The position numbers and the translations under genes were made by a program. Positions 25,278 to 33,467 of a DNA stretch of 64,000 bases are shown here, one piece after another; the stretch's first letter is position 1, and each line of letters starts with the position of its first letter. A model generated the notes under the pieces. It ran no database searches, had not been told where the DNA came from, and was given only the letters and a program-made list of their open reading frames with translations. The stretch lies in NCBI RefSeq assembly GCF_947499705.1, contig NZ_CANMPJ010000001.1:1771501-1835500 (forward strand). The letters run 5' to 3'. Source of the DNA: an uncultured Erythrobacter sp. GTDB lineage: Bacteria; Pseudomonadota; Alphaproteobacteria; Sphingomonadales; Sphingomonadaceae.

Positions 25278-26630
25278 CTATGCCGTAGCCTGCGCCTTCG
25301 CAGGCTGGACCGGGACACCGCGGACGGAACTGCCCCTCCCCTCGACCAAATCCACCGTGACCAAATCGCCTAGCTCAAAGTCGCCTTCGAAAAAGACACT
25401 TTGCAGCCATGGCGATTTGCCAAGCCATTGGCCGGGCAGCTTACCTTTGCGTTCAATCAGAACATCGCATGTTCTGCCAACGGTCGCGGCGTTGAAGGCC
25501 AGTTGATCGCGATTGATGCGAGCCTGCAGGCGCTGCAGTCGCTCGTCCATGATTTCAGGCGCAATCTGGTTGTCCATCGTCGCCGCCGGAGTGCCAGGAC
25601 GCGGTGAGTATTTGAAGCTGTAAGCCTGCGCGTAGCGAACCTCATCGACAATGCTCAGCGTGTCCTCGAACTCCGCCTCGGTCTCACCGGGAAAGCCCAC
25701 GATGAAATCGCCCGACAGCGCAATGTCGGGGCGCACTCCACGGAAACGCTCGAGCAACCTCAGGTAACTCTCGGCAGTGTGCGCGCGGTTCATCGCTTTC
25801 AGAATGCGGTCATTCCCAGACTGCACCGGTAAATGAAGATACGGCATCAACTGCTCGACCTCGCCATGGGCGGCGATCAGCGCGTCGTCCATATCGTTGG
25901 GGTGGCTGGTGGTGTAGCGAATGCGCTCCAACCCATCGAGCTTCGCCAGCGCATGGATCAGACCCGCTAGGCCTACGCTGTGTCCCTTTGTGTCCTCGCC
26001 GCCCCAAGCATTCACATTCTGCCCGAGCAGCGTGATTTCGCGCGCGCCAGCTTCGATCAACTTGCGAGCTTCGTCGATCAGGTCGCTGAACGGACGCGAG
26101 ATTTCCGCGCCGCGCGTGTAGGGTACGACGCAATAAGTGCAGAACTTGTCGCAGCCTTCCTGCACGGTGAGAAACGCTGTTGGAGACCGACGCTTGCGCG
26201 CTGGCAGCGCTCCGAATTTCGCAATCGCCGGCATGTCGGTATCGGTCGCACGCTCGCCCTGCACAGCCTTGTCGAGCATGTCGGGCAGGCGGTGATAGGC
26301 CTGAGGTCCGACTACCATACTCACCGCCGGCGCACGCGCCATGATCTCTTCGCCTTCGGCCTGCGCCACGCAGCCCGCGACCGCGATCATCGGTGCCTTC
26401 GTCTGGGTCTTGCCTTTGGTCAGGCGGCCGATGTCGGAGTAGATCTTCTCCGCAGCCTTCTCGCGGATATGGCACGTGTTCAGCACCACCAGATCGGCGT
26501 CCTCGCCATCAGGAGCGGGCGCGAGGCCTTGCTCGTCGAGCATCTCGCCCATCCGCTCGCCATCATAGACGTTCATCTGGCAGCCGAAGCTCTTGACCCG
26601 GTAGGTCTTGGGATGCGTTTGCGGTTTCAT
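25278..26630 (-). CDS. miaB: tRNA-2-methylthio-N6-dimethylallyladenosine synthase MiaB
   Basis: 450 residues. The N-terminal UPF0004 domain has YRVKSFGCQMNVYDGERM and NTCHIREKA with its cluster cysteines; the radical-SAM motif is CDKFCTYCVVPYTRG (CxxxCxxC); the C-terminal TRAM domain ends near ELGDLVTVDL. TFGCQMN-like wording and the HIREKA motif separate MiaB from MtaB and RimO. It methylthiolates i6A37 of tRNAs and needs two 4Fe-4S clusters. The ATG at 26630 (MKPQTHPKTYRV) is the natural start. In related genomes it leads the miaB-phoH-ybeY-corC series; here three genes separate it from phoH. Confidence 0.96.
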   Translation of the reverse strand: MKPQTHPKTYRVKSFGCQMNVYDGERMGEMLDEQGLAPAPDGEDADLVVLNTCHIREKAAEKIYSDIGRLTKGKTQTKAPMIAVAGCVAQAEGEEIMARAPAVSMVVGPQAYHRLPDMLDKAVQGERATDTDMPAIAKFGALPARKRRSPTAFLTVQEGCDKFCTYCVVPYTRGAEISRPFSDLIDEARKLIEAGAREITLLGQNVNAWGGEDTKGHSVGLAGLIHALAKLDGLERIRYTTSHPNDMDDALIAAHGEVEQLMPYLHLPVQSGNDRILKAMNRAHTAESYLRLLERFRGVRPDIALSGDFIVGFPGETEAEFEDTLSIVDEVRYAQAYSFKYSPRPGTPAATMDNQIAPEIMDERLQRLQARINRDQLAFNAATVGRTCDVLIERKGKLPGQWLGKSPWLQSVFFEGDFELGDLVTVDLVEGRGSSVRGVPVQPAKAQATA

Positions 26631-26664
26631 GATGGGGCGCATTTAGCGGGGTTGGGCGGTGGGT

Positions 26665-27126
26665 TCAATCACGTACGAGCGTCGCCGCCCGCCGCAGGTC
26701 CTTCTCGCGCCCAAACATCTGCAGAATTGCGATTAGTTCCTCGCGCTCGGGCACGAAGACATGCGCTTTGCCGATCTGGATCGCTCGCCGGGTCTGCGGC
26801 TGCACTGGCAACCACTCGCCATCAACTTGAAGGGTAAGGCCAGCCATGAATTCAACGTCGAACTCAGGCTCTGACCAACGCCCGAACCGCTCCGAGCGAA
26901 ACATCGGTTTACCCTCTTCCGGCGTGTTGGTCAGCGGCAGCTTTTCGTAAAGCCAATCAAGATCGCGGCGTGAGGTGATCACATCGATATCGGCAATCGC
27001 ACCGGGATCGCCGCCATGCAGCGCGACGGCTGCACTGCCGATCACCCACCACGGATCGTCGGCAGCTTCAAGCAGGCGAGAAACGCGGCGGAGGGTGGCG
27101 AGAACCTCGTGGTCAATCTCAGCCAT
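26665..27126 (-). CDS. Nucleotidyltransferase-fold protein (AbiEii/MNT-like), solitary
   Basis: 153 residues starting MAEIDHEVLATL. WWVIGSAAVALHGGDPGAIADIDVITSRRDLDWL carries the GS motif and the first two catalytic aspartates of a minimal nucleotidyltransferase (GSxxxxLHG...DIDV), and EFDVEF supplies a likely third acidic residue. Such proteins include toxin-antitoxin partners, but no HEPN or AbiEi-type gene is adjacent. It may be a housekeeping nucleotidyltransferase-like protein. It ends 34 bases upstream of miaB on the same strand. Confidence 0.72.
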   Translation of the reverse strand: MAEIDHEVLATLRRVSRLLEAADDPWWVIGSAAVALHGGDPGAIADIDVITSRRDLDWLYEKLPLTNTPEEGKPMFRSERFGRWSEPEFDVEFMAGLTLQVDGEWLPVQPQTRRAIQIGKAHVFVPEREELIAILQMFGREKDLRRAATLVRD

Positions 27127-27165
27127 TTTGCCCACCTCGCTTGGTTGTGACTGAACTACCTCGGC

Positions 27166-27462
27166 TCAGCTCGCTGCTGGCCGCAGCCTTGCTCTAATCA
27201 GCCGGGCAACGATCCAGCCGACCAACCATGCAAGGTACCACGGCCAGAAATACACCAGCCCAATCCCCAGCCAAAGCCAATCTTCATCCACCGGTGCGCC
27301 ATCGAAGAAGGCGAGGAAGACGGCGAAGAGCAGGCCGGGTGGAATCAGGACGAGGATCGCGGCCCGGATCTTCATCCGGGCCGGTATCAGCCAGTAGAGC
27401 AGGCTCGCCGCCGCCAATCCCAGCACACTGGCCAGGAAATACGATGCGACAATCTCCACCAA
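27166..27462 (-). CDS. Small integral membrane protein of unknown function
   Basis: 98 residues with three hydrophobic segments: about 5-25, 33-53 and 62-88. A short loop DGAPVDEDW lies between the second and third. Aromatic-rich third segment (YFWPWYLAWLVGW). The C-terminus is arginine-rich (RLIRARLRPAAS), so it probably faces the cytoplasm. No family recognised. It sits between the cyclophilin gene (24 bases upstream) and the nucleotidyltransferase-fold gene (39 bases downstream), all on the minus strand. Confidence 0.65.
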   Translation of the reverse strand: MVEIVASYFLASVLGLAAASLLYWLIPARMKIRAAILVLIPPGLLFAVFLAFFDGAPVDEDWLWLGIGLVYFWPWYLAWLVGWIVARLIRARLRPAAS

Positions 27463-27486
27463 ATCTTCCTGCTAGGTGTAGGAGGA

Positions 27487-27948
27487 TTAGCCCACTGTCG
27501 CTTTGACGATCTTGCCAGGCTGCGCAGGCGGTTCGCCCTTGGGCAGAGCGTGGACATGTTCCATGCCGCTCTGCACCTGGCCCCAGACGGTGTATTGCCC
27601 GTCGAGGAACTCTGCGTCTTCAAAGCAGATGAAGAACTGGCTGTTCGCGCTGTCCGGCATTTGTGAACGCGCCATCGAGCAGGTGCCTTCGGTGTGCGGT
27701 TCTGCGTTGAATTCGGCCTTCAGGTCAGGTTTTTCGCTGCCGCCCATGCCGGTGCCGGTTGGGTCGCCGCCCTGCGCCATGAAGCCGGGGATGACGCGGT
27801 GGAAAACGACGCCGTCGTAAAAGCCTTCGCTGGCCAGTTCGGTGATGCGTTCAACGTGACCCGGTGCAAGATCGGGGCGCAGTTTGATCACCACATCCTT
27901 GCCATCGCCGTCCCCAGTGTCGAGCGTGAAAGTCAGCGTGTCGGCCAT
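27487..27948 (-). CDS. Peptidyl-prolyl cis-trans isomerase, cyclophilin type, cytoplasmic
   Basis: 153 residues, one compact cyclophilin domain. FHRVIPGFMAQGGDPTGTG includes the catalytic Arg and the conserved FMxQGGD; SMARSQMPDSANSQFFIC is the second active-site strand, and WGQVQSGM follows. There is no signal peptide, so it works in the cytoplasm as a PpiB-like folding helper. The conserved Trp of cyclosporin-sensitive cyclophilins lies in the loop FLDGQYTVWGQV region, replaced as in most bacterial forms. The ATG is preceded by GGAGAC. It is divergent from mgtE. Confidence 0.94.
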   Translation of the reverse strand: MADTLTFTLDTGDGDGKDVVIKLRPDLAPGHVERITELASEGFYDGVVFHRVIPGFMAQGGDPTGTGMGGSEKPDLKAEFNAEPHTEGTCSMARSQMPDSANSQFFICFEDAEFLDGQYTVWGQVQSGMEHVHALPKGEPPAQPGKIVKATVG

Positions 27949-28047
27949 GAATTGTCTCCTTGAAGTTTGGCCGTCCCTATAACGCGTTGTGCGCCCAAGT
28001 CACCCTCCCCGCTTGCTTTTCATCGCGCCCTGCCTACACCTCGCGCC

Positions 28048-29499
28048 ATGGCCGATGAACGCCCTCTCGATGATGATCTGCTGGTGATCGACACGCCAGA
28101 AGCGGCGGATGAGGTGCGCCCGGATGACCGCATCGACGATGAGCGGCACGACGAGGAAAACCGGCTGAAGCCCGAGTTCATCAGTTCGGTCAAAAACGCG
28201 CTCGAAGAACCGGACAAGAGCGCGGTCTACGAGCTGGTCGAACCGCTCCACCCAGCCGATATTGCCGACCTGATCGAACTGCTCGACAGCGACGAGCGGA
28301 CCGAATTCGCTGCCTCGATCACCGATCTGATGAGCAGCGAAGTGGTCGCAGAGCTCAACGATCACGTCCGCGAAGTGATGATGGAAGCGCTGGAGCCAGA
28401 GGCCGTCGCGACCATCGCCGAACAGCTCGAAACCGATGACGCGGTCCAACTGCTCGAAGATCTCGACGAGGTCGACCAGAAGGCGATTATCGCCGAGCTG
28501 GAGCCTGAGACGCAGGCTGCGGTCGAAAGCGCGCTGTCCTATCCGGAGGAGACAGCCGGGCGATTGATGAACCGCCACTTCATGGCGGTGCCCGAGCATC
28601 TGACTGTCGGCGACCTGATCGACTACCTCCGGCAGGCGGGCGATCTGGAACATGATTTCTTTGAAGTCTTCGTTATCGACACATCGCATCATCCGGTCGG
28701 TACCTGTGCGCTCAACTGGATCCTGACGACACCGCGCAATATCAAGCTAACCGACGTAATGAAGCGCGATCAAACGCTGATCCCGGCCTCGATGGATCAG
28801 GAAGAAGTCGCGCTGATGTTCCAGAAATACGCTTTGATCTCGGCCGCTGTGGTCGACGATGAAGGCCGGTTAGTTGGTCAGGTCACGGTCGATGACATTG
28901 TGCACATCATCTCCGAAGAAGCGGGCGAAGATGCGCTGCTGCTCTCGGGTGCGGGCGATGGCGACATCAACGAGCCAATCCGCGAAGCCTATTCCAGCCG
29001 CGTGCGTTGGCTGATCGCGAATTTGGGCACTGCGGTGGTCGCGTCTGCGATCATCGCGTTTTTCGGCGCAGCGATTGAGAAGCTTGTGGCACTGGCGGTG
29101 CTGATGCCGATCGTGGCGAGTATTGGCGGCAATGCGGGCACGCAAACCATGGCAGTGGCGGTGCGCGCGATTGCGACCAATCAGCTCACGCGTTCGAACA
29201 CCTGGCGGATAGTTTGGCGCGAATTGCGCGTCGCGATCCTGAATGGGGCAACGGTCGCGGTGCTGATCGGCATTGCCGCGTGGTTCCTGTTCAGCCCGAT
29301 GATGGGCGTGGTCATCGCGGCGGCAATGGTGATCAATATTGTCGTCTCAGGCCTCGCGGGCGTGCTGGTGCCTGTCATGTTCGAGCGCCTGAACCAGGAC
29401 CCAGCGGTGGCTTCGTCGGTGTTTGTGACGATGATTACCGACTCGATGGGCTTTTTCGCCTTCCTAGGTTTGGCAGTGGCGAGCGGGTTGACCGGCTGA
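28048..29499 (+). CDS. mgtE: Magnesium transporter MgtE
   Basis: 483 residues from the ATG that begins MADERPLDDD. Order: an acidic N-terminal MgtE_N superhelix (VYELVEPLHPADIADLIELL to about 190), two CBS domains (GRLMNRHFMAVPEHLTVGDLI, and the second ending VDDIVHIISEEAGEDALL), a connecting helix, then five membrane helices starting at about residue 325. The pore segment includes MPIVASIGGNAGTQTMAVAVRAI, the conserved Mg2+ selectivity region. MgtE is an inner-membrane Mg2+ channel gated by cytosolic Mg2+. I do not see an M-box-like leader: only 99 bases separate it from the divergent cyclophilin ATG. Confidence 0.96.
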   Translation: MADERPLDDDLLVIDTPEAADEVRPDDRIDDERHDEENRLKPEFISSVKNALEEPDKSAVYELVEPLHPADIADLIELLDSDERTEFAASITDLMSSEVVAELNDHVREVMMEALEPEAVATIAEQLETDDAVQLLEDLDEVDQKAIIAELEPETQAAVESALSYPEETAGRLMNRHFMAVPEHLTVGDLIDYLRQAGDLEHDFFEVFVIDTSHHPVGTCALNWILTTPRNIKLTDVMKRDQTLIPASMDQEEVALMFQKYALISAAVVDDEGRLVGQVTVDDIVHIISEEAGEDALLLSGAGDGDINEPIREAYSSRVRWLIANLGTAVVASAIIAFFGAAIEKLVALAVLMPIVASIGGNAGTQTMAVAVRAIATNQLTRSNTWRIVWRELRVAILNGATVAVLIGIAAWFLFSPMMGVVIAAAMVINIVVSGLAGVLVPVMFERLNQDPAVASSVFVTMITDSMGFFAFLGLAVASGLTG

Positions 29500-29507
29500 T
29501 AGCCCTT

Positions 29508-29527
29508 CCCTCGAAAGCGAACGAGGG
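29508..29527 (+). terminator. Small hairpin after mgtE
   Basis: CCCTCG (29508-29513), eight-base loop, CGAGGG (29522-29527). It starts nine bases after the mgtE stop and ends eight bases before the next ATG, so its 3' arm (GAGGGAG) also supplies the likely ribosome-binding site of the SDR gene. Folding could thus limit SDR translation. No T run follows. Confidence 0.4.
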
Positions 29528-29535
29528 AGAGACAA

Positions 29536-30309
29536 ATGACCGACAAACCGGGACGCGTTTCAGGCAAAGTGGTGCTGCTGACCGGCGGCGCTATGGGATT
29601 GGGCAAAGCGGCAGCGAAAGCGCTGTTGGCCGAGGGCGCGACTGTCATCATCACCGATATTGACGAGGACGCCGGCACGGCGGCGGCTGACGAGCTTGGC
29701 GAGAACTGCACATTCATCGCGCAGGATGTGACCGATTGGGATCGCTGGCAGGAAATCATCGCCGGGATCGAGAAAACCGTCGGTCGGCTCGATGTGCTAG
29801 TCAACAATGCTGCGGTGACCGTGTTCGGATCGATTGCCGATATCAGCCCTGAGGATTTCCGCCGCTGCTACACGGTCGATGTCGACTCGATCTTCATGGG
29901 CTGCAAGGCCGCGATCCCGCTGATGGCGGCAAGTGGTGGCGGATCGATTATTAACTTCTCTTCCGCCGCTGCGAATAAGCCCAACGCCGATCTCGCCGCG
30001 TACAACAGTGCTAAGGCAGCGGTGCCGATGCTAACCAAATCGATCGCACTCTATTGCGCGCGTGAGCAGAACAATGTGCGCGTCAATTCCGTCCAGCCAG
30101 GCACGATCCTCACCCCCAACGTCGAAAGTGTCATCGCGGGCACACCCGACCCCGATGCGACCCGCGAGGCCTTCTCCATCGCCCAGCCAATCGGCCGCAT
30201 GGGTGAGCCGGAGGATATCGCGCATCTGATCGTCTATCTCGCCAGTGATGAGAGCAAGTTTGCGACTGGCGCGCCGTTCATTGTGGATGGCGGACTCAGC
30301 ATCGCTTGA
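29536..30309 (+). CDS. SDR family oxidoreductase
   Basis: 257 residues of the classical SDR type. TGGAMGLGKA (residues about 17-26) is the cofactor motif; the Asp after the second strand (IITDIDED) favours NAD+ over NADP+. VNNAAV, NFSSAA with catalytic Ser, and YNSAKAA with Tyr-Lys complete the active site. GGLSIA near the end is the usual C-terminus. Resembles 3-alpha/beta-type hydroxysteroid or cyclopentanol dehydrogenases in overall pattern (glucose/3-oxoacyl members also fit), so the substrate is open. It follows mgtE by 36 bases and precedes a DUF1489 gene. Confidence 0.87.
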   Translation: MTDKPGRVSGKVVLLTGGAMGLGKAAAKALLAEGATVIITDIDEDAGTAAADELGENCTFIAQDVTDWDRWQEIIAGIEKTVGRLDVLVNNAAVTVFGSIADISPEDFRRCYTVDVDSIFMGCKAAIPLMAASGGGSIINFSSAAANKPNADLAAYNSAKAAVPMLTKSIALYCAREQNNVRVNSVQPGTILTPNVESVIAGTPDPDATREAFSIAQPIGRMGEPEDIAHLIVYLASDESKFATGAPFIVDGGLSIA

Positions 30310-30339
30310 TTGCGGCACAGGAAACGCCAGATTGAAGCC

Positions 30340-30735
30340 ATGCCCCTTCACATGACCAAGATCGCGTTCGGCGCGAAAAGCTATGATGACCTTGCCGGGT
30401 GGTACGAGAACAGCCCCAATCCCAAACGGCTGACCACCAAATATCGCCCGAAACGTCACGAGGAGATGGTCGGCGGTTCGCTCTATTGGATATTGAACCA
30501 CGCGCTGGTCGCGCGCTCCGAAATACTGAGCTTCACCGAGACGGATGAAGGCCGCTGGCACATCAATCTCAAACCCGAGCTGGTGCGCGTGCACCAACAA
30601 CGCAAACGCGCGCACCAAGGCTGGCGCTACCTCAAGGACGAAAACGCCCCGCGCGATGTGGCCGAAGGCGAAGACATTGGCGATGCGCTGCCGGGCAAGT
30701 TGGCGGCAAAGCTGGAGCGGCTTGGGTTGGTTTAG
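30340..30735 (+). CDS. DUF1489 family protein
   Basis: 131 residues from the ATG of MPLHMTKIAFGAKSYDDL, the typical opening of this alphaproteobacterial family. Conserved parts visible are TKYRPKRHEEMVGGSLYWI, HALVARSEIL and the LVRVHQQRKRAHQGWRYL block. No function is established for DUF1489; the many Arg and Lys residues and the RHEE/GGS(L)YW pattern are reminiscent of nucleic-acid-handling proteins, but this is only an impression. An ATG 12 bases further in is an alternative start. It lies 30 bases after the SDR gene and is probably in the same transcript. Confidence 0.85.
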   Translation: MPLHMTKIAFGAKSYDDLAGWYENSPNPKRLTTKYRPKRHEEMVGGSLYWILNHALVARSEILSFTETDEGRWHINLKPELVRVHQQRKRAHQGWRYLKDENAPRDVAEGEDIGDALPGKLAAKLERLGLV

Positions 30736-30780
30736 GGCCGAAAATGACTGCTCTCGTGAAGAGGGTCCACGTCAAACTCT

Positions 30781-31680
30781 TCACATCCCTTTAGATGCCT
30801 TCGCCAAATCGATGAACTCTCTGAGCCGCGCAGGCATCAAACGCTTGCTGCGATAATTGATGGAATAGCGCGGTAGGGAGGGCGTTTCTCTCTTGAACAA
30901 GTGGATCAGCCTGGCATCCGCGATCAAGTCCTTGGCAGACTCCGCATAGACATATGCCAGACCCAATCCGGCCTGAGCAAAACCAAGCATCGACTGCAGA
31001 TCATTCGCGACTATGCGCGGTTTCGGCATGATCGTGACGACGCCCTGTTTGCTGGTGAAGTTCCAGGGTGCGAGTTGCCCTGTCTGGTCAAATGCAAAGC
31101 AAATGCCATCATGCGACAACACTTCTTCTGGCAAGCTGGGTTTGCCGCTCTGCCTAAGATACTCTGGCGAAGCGACGACTGCCATATCTAGATGAGGGCC
31201 AATCGGGATAGCATGGCTATCTTGCTCCAACATCGTCGCCGACCGAATGGCTGCATCAACGCCCGATGCGACCAGATCGACCTTGCTGTCATCATAGATC
31301 AGTTCAATTTTCACATCCGGAAACTTGAGCGCATAGTCCTCAATCAATTTGTCGAGGAAAAATCGACCTGCCGTGCGCGGAGCACTTAGACGCAAGTTTC
31401 CAGACACAGCGTCCTTTGAATCCTTCAATTCGCGAACCGCGCTTTCGAGGTCTGCAATCGCTGGCAGACTTTGCTCGTACAGCCGTTGTCCAGCAGCTGT
31501 GAGGGCAACAGACCGCGTCGATCGTTCGAATAGCCGCACCCCAAGCCGATATTCAAAACGCTGGACTGCCTCGCTGACCGAACCCGCCCCTAGGTTTAGG
31601 GCACTGGCTGCCGCCCGGAATCCTCGCGCACGCGCCACCTCGACAAAAACGCTCATGTCGCTGAGTTGGTGTCTTTCCAT
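30781..31680 (-). CDS. LysR-family transcriptional regulator
   Basis: 299 residues. The N-terminal helix-turn-helix is MSVFVEVARARGFRAAASALNLGAGSVSEAVQRFEYRLGVRLFERSTRSVALT. The last part matches the (L)G.RLF.R..R.V.LT.AG consensus. The effector domain follows (NLRLSAPRTAGRFFLDKLI onward). This arrangement matches the large LysR group that often controls adjacent dehydrogenases. It is divergent from two SnoaL-like genes with 107 bases between, so these are its most likely targets. Confidence 0.9.
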   Translation of the reverse strand: MERHQLSDMSVFVEVARARGFRAAASALNLGAGSVSEAVQRFEYRLGVRLFERSTRSVALTAAGQRLYEQSLPAIADLESAVRELKDSKDAVSGNLRLSAPRTAGRFFLDKLIEDYALKFPDVKIELIYDDSKVDLVASGVDAAIRSATMLEQDSHAIPIGPHLDMAVVASPEYLRQSGKPSLPEEVLSHDGICFAFDQTGQLAPWNFTSKQGVVTIMPKPRIVANDLQSMLGFAQAGLGLAYVYAESAKDLIADARLIHLFKRETPSLPRYSINYRSKRLMPARLREFIDLAKASKGM

Positions 31681-31787
31681 TGATCAATAATCCGAACACT
31701 GTGTTTCAATGATAGATGGTTATCCGATCAACCTATCATCGCTAGATCCGGTGACAAGAGGGGTGTTCAAACCAAAGGAGCGACAAA
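31681..31787. promoter_or_regulatory. Divergent LysR/SnoaL intergenic region with imperfect inverted repeats
   Basis: Two imperfect dyads are visible. TGATCaaTAA (31681-31690) faces TTAtccGATCA (31720-31730), and GATAG (31711-31715) faces CTATC (31733-31737) with GGTT/AACC inside. LysR regulators usually bind such T-N11-A-like dyads in divergent promoters. An AAAGGAG ribosome-binding site precedes the SnoaL ATG. The sites are candidates only. Confidence 0.35.
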
Positions 31788-32186
31788 ATGACCGAACGTG
31801 AAGAAATCGAAGCTGTCATTAACAGCTGGAACAACGGGCTAGACAATGGCGACATCGAAGCGATGGTCGCGACCTGTGATCCACATGCAATGACAGTGAA
31901 TGAGCGCCAGCCCGTCACAATCGGGACTCAGGGTATTCGCGACAAATACGTGCCTCGCATTGCCGCGGCCGAGATCACTTCCCGCTACGATATCGAAGAA
32001 TTACAGTTCTTTGGTGAAGTCGCTGTCGTGTCAGGGCGCTTTCATGGAACGATGAAAATGCGAGATAGCGGCGAGATCCGCAATCCAGAAGGCCGGCTCG
32101 TCTTGGTCTACAAGCGTGACGAAAATGGCGCGTGGAAGATGATCCTCGACATTGACAACAATGGCCCAGTTCTCGCGGTCAATTGA
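31788..32186 (+). CDS. SnoaL/DUF4440-like (NTF2-fold) protein 1
   Basis: 132 residues with the cone-shaped NTF2-like fold pattern: EEIEAVINSWNNGLDNGDIEAMVATCDPHAMTVN at the N-terminus, GIRDKYVPRIAAAE, and strands VAVVSGRFHGTMKM, GRLVLVYKRDENGAWKMILDIDN. This is the SgcJ/EcaC type of DUF4440 protein, a small cytoplasmic fold used for isomerases, hydrolases or ligand-binding subunits. No catalytic dyad can be assigned with confidence. AAAGGAG lies before the ATG. A related gene follows after three bases, so both are co-expressed under the divergent LysR gene. Confidence 0.8.
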   Translation: MTEREEIEAVINSWNNGLDNGDIEAMVATCDPHAMTVNERQPVTIGTQGIRDKYVPRIAAAEITSRYDIEELQFFGEVAVVSGRFHGTMKMRDSGEIRNPEGRLVLVYKRDENGAWKMILDIDNNGPVLAVN

Positions 32187-32189
32187 CGG

Positions 32190-32600
32190 ATGGACCTCTT
32201 AAGCATGACAGAACCACACAAACACATTGCGAACCAACCCCGCGAAATCGCTGATTGCGTCAGCGCTTATCTGCAAGAAGGTGATCTTGATGGGATCACG
32301 TCGTTGTTCCATCCCGATTGTCAGATATTTTTCCCTCCGGATCAGCCGCCGAGTGTGGGGATCGCCGGTGCTCGCGAAGCCTTTCAGGCGTTTGCCGACA
32401 TTAGACCAGCGATCAAAAGTGAGGTGTTCAGCGAGGTCATAATTGGCGATATCGCGCTGCTCCGGGCGAACTGGAGTGTTGTTGCACCTGACGGCACAGT
32501 AATCGCTGAAGGGCAATCGACCGAGGTGGCCAAAAAGCTGGAAAACGGCGGCTGGGTTTATCTCATCGATTGCCCGAACGGACCGCCCGCGCTGGCGTGA
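32190..32600 (+). CDS. SnoaL-like (NTF2-fold) protein 2
   Basis: 136 residues; an ATG five codons in (MTEPHKHIANQ) is an alternative start and neither has a strong ribosome-binding site. The fold pattern is the same as in the gene before: REIADCVSAYLQEGDLDGITSLFHPDCQIFFPP, GIAGAREAFQAFADI, IIGDIALLRANWSVVAPDGT and a last strand GGWVYLIDCPNG. The two proteins are only distantly alike. Either enzyme pair or subunits are possible. Starts three bases after the first SnoaL stop, implying translational coupling, and converges with an SDR gene 43 bases downstream. Confidence 0.75.
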   Translation: MDLLSMTEPHKHIANQPREIADCVSAYLQEGDLDGITSLFHPDCQIFFPPDQPPSVGIAGAREAFQAFADIRPAIKSEVFSEVIIGDIALLRANWSVVAPDGTVIAEGQSTEVAKKLENGGWVYLIDCPNGPPALA

Positions 32601-32643
32601 ATAGCCAGTTTGACCGATATCGGCTCCATAACGATTGAAGTTT

Positions 32644-33450
32644 CTACTTCGGCTTCGAAGCCCTCAGCTGCTCCATCACCAGCTGCACATCGTGGATAGC
32701 GTCATCCTCGGCGGGTAGCGCGTATTTAACGTAGCTTTCCGCCAATTCATCCATCCGCTCGGCTATACGAACCTCGTTGTAGCCGTGGCTCACGACGAAG
32801 CGGCGGCGCGCGAGTATCTGCGGCAGGATGATGTCGACATAGCGGTCGACCTCCATGCCGAACTTCATGAACTGCTCAGGGCCTAAAGGGGTGAACACCC
32901 AGCCGGGAATGATGAGGCCAGCATGGACGTGAGGCGGCAAGTCGCCGCGCAGGCTTTCGGTCATGCCCAACACCGCATGCTTGGCGGCGATATAAGCGGC
33001 GGTTTGCTGCACTGCGCAGAAGAAGCTGTTTTCGCTGCCTGTGTTGTAGATTGCGCTTGGCGTGTCTTGAGCGATCAAGCGCGGTGCGAAGGCTCGGCAA
33101 CCGTTCCAGATACCCCAGAAATTGACGTCGAAATGCGCGCGCGCTTTGTCAGGATCGACTTCCCACAGTGGCCCACGCACGCCGCCCTGCCCGGCATTGT
33201 TGAAGACCAGATCGACGGTACCGAACTCGATGAAGGCCGCATCGGCAAGCGCTTCTACTTGCTCAAGGTCGGACACATCGCAGGCCCGGGCGGCCACGCC
33301 TGCGATCCTGCCAGCCGCATCCAGTGTGTCCCCTGGAAGATCGGCAATCATGACCTGCAAACCTTGCGCCGCAAGTCGCTTGGCTAGAGTCAGTCCGATC
33401 CCGCTCGCGCCGCCGGTAATCACTGCACTGCGCGGGACGAATTCGGTCAT
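32644..33450 (-). CDS. SDR family oxidoreductase
   Basis: 268 residues. TGGASGIGLTLA (residues about 12-23) is the cofactor loop with IADLPGD implying NAD(H) preference. FNNAGQGG is the NNAG motif, and the catalytic Ser-Tyr-Lys is NTGSENS...YIAAKHAV. The region MTESLRGDLPPHVHAGLIIPGWVFTPLG resembles SDRs annotated as C-factor or retinol-type dehydrogenases. Unlike the FabG-like proteins, it ends in a longer helical tail (AESYVKYALPAEDDAIHDV). It follows the DUF1295 gene by 17 bases on the same strand, suggesting a shared transcript and lipid-type substrate. Confidence 0.85.
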   Translation of the reverse strand: MTEFVPRSAVITGGASGIGLTLAKRLAAQGLQVMIADLPGDTLDAAGRIAGVAARACDVSDLEQVEALADAAFIEFGTVDLVFNNAGQGGVRGPLWEVDPDKARAHFDVNFWGIWNGCRAFAPRLIAQDTPSAIYNTGSENSFFCAVQQTAAYIAAKHAVLGMTESLRGDLPPHVHAGLIIPGWVFTPLGPEQFMKFGMEVDRYVDIILPQILARRRFVVSHGYNEVRIAERMDELAESYVKYALPAEDDAIHDVQLVMEQLRASKPK

Positions 33451-33467
33451 TGCCTAGCTCTCTACTT

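Noticed and set aside
26665..27126. Possible toxin-antitoxin pair with the nucleotidyltransferase-fold protein
   Set aside because: No HEPN, AbiEi or other small partner is adjacent; the upstream gene is a three-helix membrane protein and the downstream gene is miaB.
28000..28047. Magnesium riboswitch before mgtE
   Set aside because: Only 99 bases separate the mgtE ATG from the divergent cyclophilin ATG, and no multi-helix leader with M-box consensus is seen.
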